Shown: positions 41,391 through 49,777 of the stretch, in pieces | Layout: each line of letters starts with the position of its first letter | Position numbering within the stretch: the stretch's first letter is position 1 | Source of the DNA: Thermopolyspora flexuosa | Lineage (GTDB): Bacteria; Actinomycetota; Actinomycetes; Streptosporangiales; Streptosporangiaceae | Direction of reading: 5' to 3' | Length of the DNA stretch: 64,000 nucleotides | NCBI RefSeq assembly: GCF_006716785.1 | Contig: NZ_VFPQ01000001.1 | Location: 5,146,001 to 5,210,000 of the forward strand | Translations under genes and position numbers: made by a program | Notes under the pieces: generated by a model | Databases searched by the model: none | The model's input: the letters and a program-made list of their open reading frames with translations, nothing else | Told to the model about the DNA's origin: nothing

Positions 41391-42116
41391 TCAGTCCGGC
41401 CAGACGATCGTTTCCGACCACCTGCCGGCGTCGGCGGGCAGCCAGCGGTCGTACAGGTGGCGGAACGGCTGGTGGCGGTAGAACTCGAGGCCGTTGGACC
41501 CGACGCGGCGCGGCGCGGGCTCCGCCTTCCGCCCGCCCGAGCCGGTCTTCAGCCGCAGGTGCCAGTGCGCGTCGTACACCGCCTGGTCCCGCCACAGCTC
41601 GAGCAGCAGGAAGTGCTCGGGGTACTCCACGCTCTGCGCCCGCAGGTACTGCAGGCAGCCGGGCTCCCGCCGGGTGGCCCGCTCGTCGGCGACGAGCGCG
41701 GGCAGCGCGGCCTCCGGGTCGGCGAAGCTCGACTGGATGATGATCCGCACCGCGCCCGCCGCCGGCCAGTGGATCCGGGGCGGCTCGCCGGCGAACCGGT
41801 CCGCCACCCACACTCGGTCGAGGTGGAACCGGGCGTGGCGGTAGAACTCGGAGGGCTCGCCCTCGGGCGCGTCCGGCCGCACGGACGCGTGGACGAGGTC
41901 GTCGCCCGGGTCGGCGAGCACCTTCGCCCAGTGGCGGTCGTGGTCGCGCTGGTCCGCCCAGAGCGCCACGAGGTAGAGCGCGCCCGGGTCGGAGATGGCG
42001 CGGTAGCACTCGGCCTCCAGGCAGCCCGGCCGCTCCCGCAGGCGCCGCGCGTACCCGGCCGCCGCCGCGGGGTCGGTGCCCGCGGGCAGCGGGTGCAGGG
42101 CTCGGATGGCGGTCAT
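41391..42116 (-). CDS. Duplicated ABM/EthD-like ferredoxin-fold protein
   Basis: This 241-aa protein is made of two dimeric alpha/beta-barrel (antibiotic-biosynthesis-monooxygenase-like) units. Each has the pattern PGCLEAECYRAISDPGALYLVALWADQRDHDRHW (first) and PGCLQYLRAQSVEYPEHFLLLELWRDQAVYDAHW (second), followed by an FYRHARFHLDRVW or FYRHQPFRHLYDRW strand. The internal duplication is clear. Such proteins are cofactor-free oxygenases, isomerases or auxiliary proteins. Placed between the dioxygenase beta subunit and the importer, it may act on the dihydrodiol or ring-cleavage product; unproven. Confidence 0.75.
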   Translation of the reverse strand: MTAIRALHPLPAGTDPAAAAGYARRLRERPGCLEAECYRAISDPGALYLVALWADQRDHDRHWAKVLADPGDDLVHASVRPDAPEGEPSEFYRHARFHLDRVWVADRFAGEPPRIHWPAAGAVRIIIQSSFADPEAALPALVADERATRREPGCLQYLRAQSVEYPEHFLLLELWRDQAVYDAHWHLRLKTGSGGRKAEPAPRRVGSNGLEFYRHQPFRHLYDRWLPADAGRWSETIVWPD

Positions 42117-42153
42117 GGTCGTCCTTCGCTGGTACGGCAGGGCGGGCGGCGGG

Positions 42154-42702
42154 CTAGTAGAAGAGGCTGAGGTTCTTGACGAGCAGGGTCGCCATGTCGA
42201 ACACGACCGTCCGCCTGGCGATGCGGTAGCCGTACCGGGTGTCGGCCCGCCGGATCAGGTCGTAGCGCTTGCCCACGACGTGGTCGACGTCCCGCTCGCC
42301 GCGGGTCCGGTAGACGTAGAAGCTCGACTCGACCGCGTACTCGTCCGGGTTCTCGGTGGCCCCGACCCGGATGTTGGTGATCAGGTGCCGGGTGCGCGAC
42401 GGCGGCTCCTCGGCCCACGCCATGTGCGTGTAGAGCCGGTCGACCCGCTGCACCAGCTCGGCGTACCCCTCGTCGAAGTAGGCCGACTCGCCTGGCGGGG
42501 CCATCTCCTTGCGCCGCTCCCGGTAGAGCCGGTTCTCCCGGGTGGGCGCCCAGTAGTGGATCTCGGGGTCGAGCAGCTCCAGCCACTCGCGGAACTCCCA
42601 GCCGTCCAGCAGGTCGGCCTCGTCGAACAGGAACCGCTCGATGTCCCGCTGCACCTCGACGGGGACGGCGGTCCCGGCGGCGCGCTCGGAAACCAGAGGC
42701 AT
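42154..42702 (-). CDS. Aromatic-ring-hydroxylating dioxygenase beta subunit
   Basis: This 182-aa protein of the SnoaL-like dioxygenase small-subunit family has VEVQRDIERFLFDEADLLDGWEFREWLELLDPEIHYWAP at the N-terminus (family pattern) and a conserved beta-strand block SFYVYRTRGERDVDHVVGKRYDLIRR. It has a structural role in the alpha3-beta3 hexamer. ATG 42702 lies 31 bp after the alpha-subunit gene. Confidence 0.92.
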   Translation of the reverse strand: MPLVSERAAGTAVPVEVQRDIERFLFDEADLLDGWEFREWLELLDPEIHYWAPTRENRLYRERRKEMAPPGESAYFDEGYAELVQRVDRLYTHMAWAEEPPSRTRHLITNIRVGATENPDEYAVESSFYVYRTRGERDVDHVVGKRYDLIRRADTRYGYRIARRTVVFDMATLLVKNLSLFY

Positions 42703-42732
42703 GATCGCTCCTTGGGTCTGGGGTGCTCGGGG

Positions 42733-44049
42733 TCAGCGGTCCGCGGCCTGCGCCTCGCGGCTCTTCTTCAGCTCGACGATCTCCGGCCAGGACAGCCCGG
42801 ACATCAGGTCGGCGTAGTGCCGGTACATGCCGCGCGCGCCCTCGTCGGCGTAGCAGTGCGGCACGGTGACGCCGGGGAATCCGTCCACGTCCCGGCGGGC
42901 CCGGCCGAGCTGCATCGTGTAGAGCAGCGGGTTCCTGCGGGCCATGTAGCCGCGCAGGATGCGCTGCTCCTCCAGCCAGTTCTCCGCGTCGTCCTGCTCG
43001 AACATGCCGCCCGGGCTGAACGTGCGCAGCACCTCGATGCGGTACTGCTCCTTCACCTCGGGCGGGGCCACGACCGGCACGAAGGTCCAGGCCCAGATCT
43101 CCATCTCGTGCGGGCCGCGCGGGTGGGTCACCCGCATGGTCCCGTTGTTGAGGAACATGAAGGTCGGGAAGATGTTCGCGTGCCCGCGCACCGCCGCGGC
43201 CCGCACCTCGCCGAGCCGCTCGGCCACCTGCGGCTGGGTCTCGTTCTCCCACGCCGCGATCACCGGGTTGCGGCTGCTGCTCGAGGTGGTGTCGAACCAG
43301 CCGGCCCCGTGCCCGTACGGCGAGCTGAACTGGTGGCCGCGCCCCTTGGCGTACCGCTCGGCGCCGTTGTCCGCGCCGGGCCGCTTGAGCACCTGGACGG
43401 CCGAGGCGTGCGACACCTCCGCGTGGTACATGTCGCTCGCCGGCTGCTCGGCGTTGAACTTCCAGTTGCACGGGATGACCCACTTGTGCAGGGCGATCGC
43501 CTCGAGCCCGCCCTCGTACCGGTCGATGTAGGCGTCGAAGTACCAGGCCATCTCGCCCAGGTACTCCTCGAACGAGGGCGCGGTGGTGTCCCAGGTGCCG
43601 AAGATGAAGCCCTTGTAGTTGGCGAGCCGCGGCACCTGGATCGGGCCCCAGTCCTTCTTGTCGAACACCTCCGGGTCGTAGGCCTCCTCCTCGTGCGGGA
43701 CGTGGATGAGGTTGCCCGCGGTGTCGTACGTCCAGCCGTGGAAGGAGCACATGAAGCTCTTGGCGTTGCCCCGGTCGGCGCGGCAGATGCGCATGCCGCG
43801 GTGGCGGCACTGGTTCATGAACGCCCTGACGGAGCCGTCCCGCTGGCGGACCACGAGCACCGGATCCTCGCCCATGTAGTTCTGGATGAAATCCCCCGGT
43901 TTGGGGATCATCGAGTCGTGGGCGAGGAAGAGCCAGGACCGCCCGAACACCAGCTCCAGCTCCCGCTCGTAGATCTCCTGGCTGGTGAAGATCTCCCCCC
44001 GGATCAGTCCCCGATCCGCGTCGATGTACTGCGAAACGTCAACGGTCAT
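42733..44049 (-). CDS. Rieske aromatic-ring-hydroxylating dioxygenase alpha subunit
   Basis: In this 438-aa catalytic subunit, the Rieske 2Fe-2S ligands are C81, H83 (CRH) and C101, H104 (CSFH). The mononuclear iron site has bridging D206, H209 and H214 (SDMYHAEVSH), with the third ligand in FEQDDAENW near residue 370. All are intact. It would cis-dihydroxylate an aromatic ring, with electrons from the ferredoxin (47.9 kb) and reductase (45.6 kb). It belongs to the naphthalene/biphenyl/phenylpropionate-type multisubunit class; substrate not predictable by eye. Confidence 0.94.
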   Translation of the reverse strand: MTVDVSQYIDADRGLIRGEIFTSQEIYERELELVFGRSWLFLAHDSMIPKPGDFIQNYMGEDPVLVVRQRDGSVRAFMNQCRHRGMRICRADRGNAKSFMCSFHGWTYDTAGNLIHVPHEEEAYDPEVFDKKDWGPIQVPRLANYKGFIFGTWDTTAPSFEEYLGEMAWYFDAYIDRYEGGLEAIALHKWVIPCNWKFNAEQPASDMYHAEVSHASAVQVLKRPGADNGAERYAKGRGHQFSSPYGHGAGWFDTTSSSSRNPVIAAWENETQPQVAERLGEVRAAAVRGHANIFPTFMFLNNGTMRVTHPRGPHEMEIWAWTFVPVVAPPEVKEQYRIEVLRTFSPGGMFEQDDAENWLEEQRILRGYMARRNPLLYTMQLGRARRDVDGFPGVTVPHCYADEGARGMYRHYADLMSGLSWPEIVELKKSREAQAADR

Positions 44050-44107
44050 GGCACGGCTCTTTCCTGATCTTGCGGAGATTTGGAACGTTCCGGGCTGAAC
44101 GGGACAC

Positions 44108-45238
44108 TCACCGGGACGCGGTGATGGCGGCGAAGTCGATGTAGTAGGCGGGCGCCGCGAGCTCGGGGTCGGGCCTCTCCCGGCGCAGCACCCCCTCGAC
44201 GATGAAGCCGCCGAGCGCCGCCCAGGTGTCGTAGTAGCAGAACGCGGTCGCCCCGCCCATGAGGTCGGCGCCCATCACCGTGGGCACGCCGATGCCGGCG
44301 AGCCACCGCTGGGTGCGGTCCCAGGCCTCCGGGTCGGTGTCGATGTGGAGCAGCATGTGGTGCACGCCCTCGCCCCACAGGTCGCGGAACTCGCGGTTGT
44401 AGTGGCTGGGCCCGAAGGTCGGCTGGATCACCTCGAAGCCGAAGTCGGCGAACGGGGTCAGCCCGGTGAAGTACTCGTGCTCCACCGGCGCGCCCCGGTA
44501 GAAGGCGTTCTCCAGCAGGCCGGGCTCGGTTCGCCAGTCCCGGATCGCCCACCGCTCCACGCCGAGGATCTCGTGGTACCGCGGCAGGGTCGCCATCAGG
44601 TCGTGGACCACCACCCCGAAGTGCGACACCCCCGACACCGGCAGCGGCCCGACCCCCTCCGGCCGGGTGTACGTCCCCGAGTGGTCCCACACCTCGTCCG
44701 GCGGCAGGTCGCCCAGGTCGGCCCCTGCGTCGCCCGGCACCCGCACCTCGACGAGGTAGCCGCCGAGCGCCTTGCGGGTGTCGACGAAGTGCCGCCGCAC
44801 CCGCCCGTCGACGGTCATCGAGGCGGCGATCCCGATCCCCCGCTCGGCGAGCCGCCGCCGGGTGTGCTCGAATGTCTCCTCGTCCTGTACGGCGAGCGCC
44901 AGGTGGCTGATCCCCTGCCCGCGCACGAACCGGAACTCCTGGAACGGGCTCTCCCCGGTCAGCGGCTGCACCAGCTCGAACGTGACCGGCACCGAGAGCG
45001 GCCCGGCGAGCGGGTGGTCCGATCGCGGCGGCACCGTCGTGGTCCCGGTCGCGGTACGGAAGCTCGGCGTCACCGGCCGGCCGTACGCCAGCGTGTCGCC
45101 GAGCCGTACCGCGTCGAAGTGGCGAACCTCCCACCGGTCGATACCGAGGATCTCCGCGTACCTGCGCGTCGCCGCCTCGAGGTCCTTGACCACGACGCCG
45201 ACGGAGTAGAGGCGATCCACCGGCAGCAAAGCGCCCAC
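44108..45238 (-). CDS. Two-domain VOC (glyoxalase/extradiol dioxygenase-fold) protein
   Basis: This 376-aa protein has two vicinal-oxygen-chelate domains (about residues 8-165 and 205-365). The second contains SHFGVVVHDL, HHMLLHIDTDPEAWDR and GGFIVEGVL, giving a plausible His-His-Glu metal triad. The first keeps GISHLALAV and GGYLVEV but lacks the leading His. It heads the dioxygenase/importer operon. A type I extradiol dioxygenase acting on the catechol product would fit the pathway, but the protein is longer than those (about 290-300 aa). GTG 45238 has GGAGG 7 nt upstream; GTG 45265 adds nine residues. Confidence 0.8.
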   Translation of the reverse strand: MGALLPVDRLYSVGVVVKDLEAATRRYAEILGIDRWEVRHFDAVRLGDTLAYGRPVTPSFRTATGTTTVPPRSDHPLAGPLSVPVTFELVQPLTGESPFQEFRFVRGQGISHLALAVQDEETFEHTRRRLAERGIGIAASMTVDGRVRRHFVDTRKALGGYLVEVRVPGDAGADLGDLPPDEVWDHSGTYTRPEGVGPLPVSGVSHFGVVVHDLMATLPRYHEILGVERWAIRDWRTEPGLLENAFYRGAPVEHEYFTGLTPFADFGFEVIQPTFGPSHYNREFRDLWGEGVHHMLLHIDTDPEAWDRTQRWLAGIGVPTVMGADLMGGATAFCYYDTWAALGGFIVEGVLRRERPDPELAAPAYYIDFAAITASR

Positions 45239-45331
45239 TGCATGACCTCCAAGGTGACTGGTCACGGCGGCCCGAGGCCGGGCCGTATCTCCGGCCGGTC
45301 GTCAACGGGGCTCGGCGCGGAGAACCCCGAA

Positions 45332-45345
45332 CAGATCTCGATCTG
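45332..45345. promoter_or_regulatory. Palindrome CAGATC-TC-GATCTG in the divergent catabolic promoter region
   Basis: This perfect 14-bp dyad lies in the 352-bp gap between the minus-strand VOC/dioxygenase/importer operon and the plus-strand ferredoxin reductase gene. It is the only obvious symmetric element there and could be the operator for one or both units. No clean -10/-35 pair is evident. Confidence 0.4.
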
Positions 45346-45590
45346 GCGTGCGCTGTGGCGCTGTCGCTGGTCCGAACCGTCTCGCCCGTTTCGCCAGTTG
45401 GGCGGAACGGCCGTGCCGCCACTTTCACGTATCGCGGCGCACCCGCCAAGGCCTCACGTTCCGCCCATCAGAACGCAATGTTGGACGAATCACACCGATC
45501 AGCCGAAGAGTGTGCCGCAGGAAGGACCGAGCCCCCGGCGGTGTTGGTCGCGGTGAAGGCCGGTCCGGGAACGGGTGAAACGGAGGCGAC

Positions 45591-46835
45591 GTGAGCGACC
45601 GGGAGACGTACGCGATCGTGGGTGCCGGGCTCGCCGGCGCACGGGCCGCCGAGGCCCTGCGCGGCGCGGGCTTCGGCGGACGCATCGTGCTCATCGGCGC
45701 CGAGCCCGACCTCCCGTACGACCGCCCGCCGCTGTCCAAGGAGGTGCTGACGGGGTCGATGCCGCCCGAGCGCACCCGCCTGCGCTCCGCCGAGGAGTGG
45801 GCCGCCGACGAGATCGACCTCTACCTCGGCACCCGGGTCACCCGCCTGCTCCCCGCCGAGCGCAGGCTCCTGCTCGCCGAGTCCACCGGCCGCACCGGCT
45901 CGCTGCGGGTGGACAAGGTGCTGTTCGCCACCGGCGGCCGCCCCCGCCGCCTCGCCGTACCCGGCGCGGACCTCGAGGGCGTGTCCCACTTCCGCACCCT
46001 CGCCGACGCGCTGGCCGTCCGCCCCCACCTGGTGCCCGACGCCCCCATCGTGGTGGTCGGCGCCGGCTTCATCGGCGCCGAGATCGCGGCCTGCGCCCGC
46101 CAGTCCGGCTGCCAGGTCACCGTGCTCGAGATCGCCGACGTCCCGCTACGCCGCGTCCTCGGCGACGAGATGGGCGCCCGCTACGCCCGCTACCACCGCG
46201 AACGCGGCGTCGACCTCCGCCTCGGCGTCAACGTCGACCGCATCGAGGGCGACGACCGCGTCCGCGCCGTCGTGGCCACCGACGGCACCCGCATCGAGAC
46301 CTCCTGCGTCATCGTCGGCATCGGCATCGAGCCCGACCTGGAGGTCGCCGCCGAGGCCGGCGTGGCCACCGCCGACGGCATCCTCGTCGACGAGTACTGC
46401 CGCACCTCACTCGAGAACGTGTACGCCGCGGGCGACGTCGCCAACGCCCCCAACCCGTACCTCGGCCGCCGGGTTCGCCTGGAGCACTGGCAGAACGCCC
46501 AGAACCAGGGCATCGCCGCGGGCCGTTCGATGGCCGGGGCCGCCGAGCCGTACGGCGAGGTCCCCTGGTTCTGGTCCGACCAGTTCGACCTCCGCCTCCA
46601 GCTGGCCGGCCACATCTCCCCCGACCACAAGATCGTCTACCGCGGCGACCCCGACTCCGCCTCGTTCTGCGCCTTCTACCACCGTGACGGCGTCCTCCAC
46701 GCCGCCCTCGGCATCAACCGCCCCCGCGAAGTTCGCGCCGCCATGCGCCTCATCGCCAAGCGCACCCGCGTCGACGTCCACGAACTGGCCGAGGAAGGCC
46801 GCGACCTCCGCAAACTCACCCCGCTCCCGGCCTGA
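45591..46835 (+). CDS. FAD-dependent NAD(P)H:ferredoxin reductase of the dioxygenase system
   Basis: This 414-aa pyridine-nucleotide-disulfide-fold reductase has an FAD motif YAIVGAGLAGARAAEALR, LPYDRPPLSKEVLTG (family signature), an NAD motif PIVVVGAGFIGAEIAACA, a second FAD contact NVYAAGDVANAPNPYLG, and a C-terminal domain with EVPWFWSDQFDLRLQLAG. It matches BphA4/CamA-type reductases that pass electrons to a Rieske or 2Fe-2S ferredoxin. GTG 45591 has GGAGG 6 nt upstream. It is divergent from the oxygenase operon it most likely serves. Confidence 0.93.
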   Translation: MSDRETYAIVGAGLAGARAAEALRGAGFGGRIVLIGAEPDLPYDRPPLSKEVLTGSMPPERTRLRSAEEWAADEIDLYLGTRVTRLLPAERRLLLAESTGRTGSLRVDKVLFATGGRPRRLAVPGADLEGVSHFRTLADALAVRPHLVPDAPIVVVGAGFIGAEIAACARQSGCQVTVLEIADVPLRRVLGDEMGARYARYHRERGVDLRLGVNVDRIEGDDRVRAVVATDGTRIETSCVIVGIGIEPDLEVAAEAGVATADGILVDEYCRTSLENVYAAGDVANAPNPYLGRRVRLEHWQNAQNQGIAAGRSMAGAAEPYGEVPWFWSDQFDLRLQLAGHISPDHKIVYRGDPDSASFCAFYHRDGVLHAALGINRPREVRAAMRLIAKRTRVDVHELAEEGRDLRKLTPLPA

Positions 46836-46877
46836 CCCGGCGACACCGGACCTCGCCGGCCAACCTCATACGTGAAC

Positions 46878-46912
46878 GGCGCGGCCCTGGCCGAACAAGC
46901 CAGGACCGCGCC
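46878..46912 (+). terminator. Hairpin after the ferredoxin reductase gene
   Basis: GGCGCGGCCCTGGC (46878-46891) and GCCAGGACCGCGCC (46899-46912) pair with a single mismatch around a 7-nt loop, 43 bp after the stop codon. No U-run. Confidence 0.6.
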
Positions 46913-46917
46913 GCCAC

Positions 46918-46947
46918 ATCCACGTCTACGAGATCCACGTCTACGAG
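46918..46947. repeat. Perfect 15-bp tandem duplication
   Basis: ATCCACGTCTACGAG occurs twice head to tail immediately after the terminator hairpin. Probably a replication-slippage product; no coding role seen. Confidence 0.7.
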
Positions 46948-47027
46948 CGCCGCCGCCCCGCCGAGCCATGGCGGCACTCACCTACGGCAGGCGAAACACC
47001 TGTCGGCCGACAGGCACGGCCGGAGCA

Positions 47028-47378
47028 CTAATAAATTGTGATTCGCTCCACCTTGATAAGGGTCTGCGGAATCGGGTCGCCCCAGGACTCGTACTTGTCC
47101 AGATAGATGACCCCGGGCGTACCCGTGCCGTTGTCCGAGACGTAGTCGATCCGCACCCTGTTGTTTCTCGACTCGATACGCCAGGTGATGTAGATCTCGA
47201 CGTCGAGCGACCCCGATCCCGCGTAGCAGAAGATGTGATGGGCATTGATTTTGACGGCCTGCGCCCCTTCTTCACCAAAACACGAGACCATACTGGTCGC
47301 GGACGCCGGCGCCGGCACGCCCATCACAAGCCCACCGGCCGCCACCGCGGCAACCGCCAGCTTCTTCCAGACTCTCAC
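47028..47378 (-). CDS. Small secreted protein, function unknown
   Basis: This 116-aa precursor has a basic start, a hydrophobic core (LAVAAVAAGGLVMGV) and a cleavage site after PAPASA. The mature part of about 85 residues has two Cys (MVSCFGEEG, IFCYAG), likely a disulfide, and alternating beta-strand sequence (VEIYITWRIESRNNRVRIDYV). No recognised domain; it resembles the small secreted beta proteins common in actinomycetes. GTG 47378 has GGGGAG closely upstream and a well-formed promoter precedes it. Base composition is lower in G+C than its neighbours. Confidence 0.75.
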   Translation of the reverse strand: MRVWKKLAVAAVAAGGLVMGVPAPASATSMVSCFGEEGAQAVKINAHHIFCYAGSGSLDVEIYITWRIESRNNRVRIDYVSDNGTGTPGVIYLDKYESWGDPIPQTLIKVERITIY

Positions 47379-47466
47379 GCTCTCCCCTGCTCGTCGCTGC
47401 CGGCCGATCCGGCCCACGGGACACGACAAAAACGCCCGGGAATGCCCGGATCACGTAACCAGCGGC

Positions 47467-47496
47467 AATATAAACAGGGCAAATTTACGCGGTCAA
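47467..47496 (-). promoter_or_regulatory. Promoter of the small secreted protein gene
   Basis: On the minus strand TTGACC (47496-47491) and TATATT (47472-47467) are 18 bp apart, both close to consensus. The start of transcription would be near 47460, about 80 nt before GTG 47378. The rest of the gap to 47885 carries a TGACGTCA palindrome near 47557 and no supported gene. Confidence 0.55.
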
Positions 47497-47885
47497 GTCA
47501 GTCAGAGCCGCTTGTTTCACAACCCAAAAATGCAAGCCGTGACGCCGCGATCTCGTGACGTCACCCGTGGGTGGCTACGCGGCGTGGCAGGGCGACCCCC
47601 AAAACCCCGTGAACAGCGGAAATCCGCGAGCACGGCCCGCGCCCGTTGGATCGCCCCGCCACCCCGCCGCCGTACACCGCTAACGATTTCTCACAAATTT
47701 TTAAGGATTCTCGTCACAGCGCGCAGTGACCGGCGAGCCAAGAAAGATGCCACCCTGGCACACCCAACACGAACACCCGGCCCACCGATCGCCCGCGACC
47801 AAGGGCACCCCGAGGACGGGACCCACACCCCATGACCGATCACGTCCACCCAGCCGCCGACGTGGCCGCGAGCCGCGACACTCTC

Positions 47886-48227
47886 CTACACGATGTCCGA
47901 GAGCGTGGCCGCGATCGATTCTGTGACCTCGACGTAGACCTCGCCGCCTTCCACCCGTACCGGGTAGGTCCGCAGGTCGACAGTGGCCGGAAGGCAGAGC
48001 GCGCGGCCGGTACGCAGGTCGAACTTGGCGAAGTGCCAGTTGCACTCGACGGTGCAGCCCTCGACGTACCCCTCCGCCAGCGAGGACTGGCCATGGCTGC
48101 AGGTGTCGTCGATCGCGTAGAACTCGCCGTCCACGTTGAACACCGCGATCGGCGGATCGACGTCCACCCTGACCCCCTCCCCACCCGGCTCAAGGTCGTC
48201 AACACTACAGGCCTTGATCCACGGCAC
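47886..48227 (-). CDS. Rieske-type ferredoxin
   Basis: This 113-aa protein has a complete Rieske 2Fe-2S site: C-S-H in DTCSHGQSSLAEG and C-N-W-H in VECNWHFAKFDLRTG. Size and the PVRVEGGEVYVEV tail match the BphA3-type ferredoxins that shuttle electrons from a FAD reductase to ring-hydroxylating dioxygenases. GTG 48227 (MPWIKACSVDD) is chosen because GAGG lies 7 nt upstream; GTG 48233 is too close to that site. It is 3.8 kb from the dioxygenase genes, beyond the reductase, so the electron-transfer set is split over three transcription units. Confidence 0.9.
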   Translation of the reverse strand: MPWIKACSVDDLEPGGEGVRVDVDPPIAVFNVDGEFYAIDDTCSHGQSSLAEGYVEGCTVECNWHFAKFDLRTGRALCLPATVDLRTYPVRVEGGEVYVEVTESIAATLSDIV

Positions 48228-48571
48228 CGCCACACCTCTTTCTCCACCGCAGCCGCCCGCCGCTCCCCACCTTGTGGCCATGGCCGCCCGGCTCGTCGAT
48301 CCAGCCACGACCAGTCCGCAACGACCATCGCCCAACGGGGACGCCGGTGTTCGGCTCGCCGCTCATGCGGCAGCCTCAGCCTGCGCCCGAGGGCAAGGCC
48401 ACGGCAACGCGAACGTCCCGACGAACGGAACACGCCTCTGCCTTCCGGACCAATCGGCGATGGACGCCAGAAGGCGTCAGCTCGAATCTCGAACGCCTTC
48501 CGGCTCGGCGTGATGCCTGGAGACACCGTGTGATCCAGCAGCGCCAGAGTGAGCTGCGACGGGCTAGGGAG
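48228..48571. other. 344-bp interval without a recognisable gene
   Basis: All reading frames here are short or shadow-like, and no hairpin, repeat or promoter pair convinces. It separates the ferredoxin gene from the accessory DUF region. Confidence 0.5.
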
Positions 48572-49444
48572 TTAGCAGGGCCGAGGTTGGGAGGCGTCGT
48601 CGAAGAGGTCGTCGATATGAGCGGCATCCAGAGCGCGGCGTAGCCACAGGTCCAGCTGGTCTAGGTCAGTGCAGCTTCTGATCTGCCGCTCCCGCTCAGG
48701 GGGAACCTCGATGCCGCGGTGGCGGAGAACCGAAAGCACCGAGGACGCCTCTCCTGCGGCCTCGCCCTCACGGTAGAGGTTCTGCGCCCAAGGGCTGTGC
48801 TTTGGGACGTAGACGGACACGGTCTCCTCCAGAACCCGGCGGGCCTCGGGCACGGCCATGTCGACAGTGTAACCAAACAGAGACGTTGCGTCATCGGCGG
48901 GTAGCTTGTCGAGCATGCCGACGAAAGCTCTGGGGACCTCCTCGCGATGCCCGTGCGCCATCACCGACAGCACCGCCATCAGCGGATCCTTGAGCATTGC
49001 GTCAGAACTGGTCAACACGGGAATATCCCCAGGGCCGACGATCACAGGGTCCATGCTGACGCGCATGCAGCCGGCGCAGACCTCAACCGGCTTGGCGAAT
49101 CGGACCGCTTTCGGGTCTGGGGTCAAGAAGATCACGTAGACGGGCTTGCGGGTCTCCAGCCAGAGGATCTCCGCGGCGGTCAGAGTCTGCCGCAGTTTGT
49201 CCTCGCTCATATTGGACTCGACTTCGACGATGGCCGAGTACCAGCGATCCTGTCGCGGGCCGCAGTAGATCACCGTGTCGGCGTGCAGTTCGCGGGAGAT
49301 GCGGTCGCGCAGATCGCCAGGGCCAACGGACAGCTGACCACCTACGGGAAGGTCGACACCGCCAATCTCGCGTAGCAGGCGGATGGGCAGATCGGGATAT
49401 TTTCGAATGAGTCTGTTCAAGGCGTCATGCCGTGAGGATGGCAT
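48572..49444 (-). CDS. Conserved protein of unknown function, paralogue of the 51-kb gene
   Basis: This 290-aa protein begins MPSSRHDALNRLIRKYPDLP. The first 120 residues have an alternating pattern with IVEVESNMSEDKLRQTL and YVIFLTPDP, which looks like a PD-(D/E)xK nuclease-type core (acid in VEVE, then K) of the Rpn/transposase-associated kind. The C-terminal half is helical with SVLSVLRHRGIEVPPERERQIRSC (DUF4351-like tail). A close paralogue lies at 50489-51637. ATG 49444 is 7 nt after a TAACGT -10 element, suggesting a leaderless message. Function not established. Confidence 0.75.
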   Translation of the reverse strand: MPSSRHDALNRLIRKYPDLPIRLLREIGGVDLPVGGQLSVGPGDLRDRISRELHADTVIYCGPRQDRWYSAIVEVESNMSEDKLRQTLTAAEILWLETRKPVYVIFLTPDPKAVRFAKPVEVCAGCMRVSMDPVIVGPGDIPVLTSSDAMLKDPLMAVLSVMAHGHREEVPRAFVGMLDKLPADDATSLFGYTVDMAVPEARRVLEETVSVYVPKHSPWAQNLYREGEAAGEASSVLSVLRHRGIEVPPERERQIRSCTDLDQLDLWLRRALDAAHIDDLFDDASQPRPC

Positions 49445-49451
49445 GCGCGAA

Positions 49452-49457
49452 ACGTTA
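49452..49457 (-). promoter_or_regulatory. -10 element for a leaderless DUF gene
   Basis: TAACGT on the minus strand ends exactly 7 nt before ATG 49444. The paralogous gene at 51637 has the identical hexamer at the same distance (51650-51645). No ribosome site exists in front of either start. The 49445-49777 gap is AT-rich and otherwise empty. Confidence 0.5.
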
Positions 49458-49739
49458 CCATTCAATTACTGATCGTTGTTCTCGGCTTGGCATACGAATC
49501 GGTTTCTGGACACCTGCCCGAGAGTGATTGGACACACTTTGCCCGCACTGCAATGAATCGCACACCGGTGACCAAGGAGCCAGATCAGCACATATCGTAA
49601 ATATGTCACGAAAAAAATCAATCCCCACTCGGGGCACAAGCGAATAATCCTCGCATTCTAAACAGGAAAACCATAGCAAGGTCGACGCGCCCTAAAGAAC
49701 TGGTTTTGAACAAAGTGGCGGCCGACCGGCGGAGCCGGA

Positions 49740-49757
49740 TATCAGGTTGACCTGATA
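49740..49757. promoter_or_regulatory. Palindromic operator of the XRE regulator
   Basis: TATCAGGT-TG-ACCTGATA is a perfect 18-bp dyad 20 bp upstream of the XRE gene. The position and build fit autorepression by the small HTH protein. Confidence 0.65.
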
Positions 49758-49777
49758 AGGGGAGGCTGTGGGCTGCG

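Noticed and set aside
44083-44092. GGAACGTTCC palindrome between the VOC and dioxygenase alpha genes
   Set aside because: It lies inside an operon gap of 58 bp without promoter elements, is short, and is probably chance.
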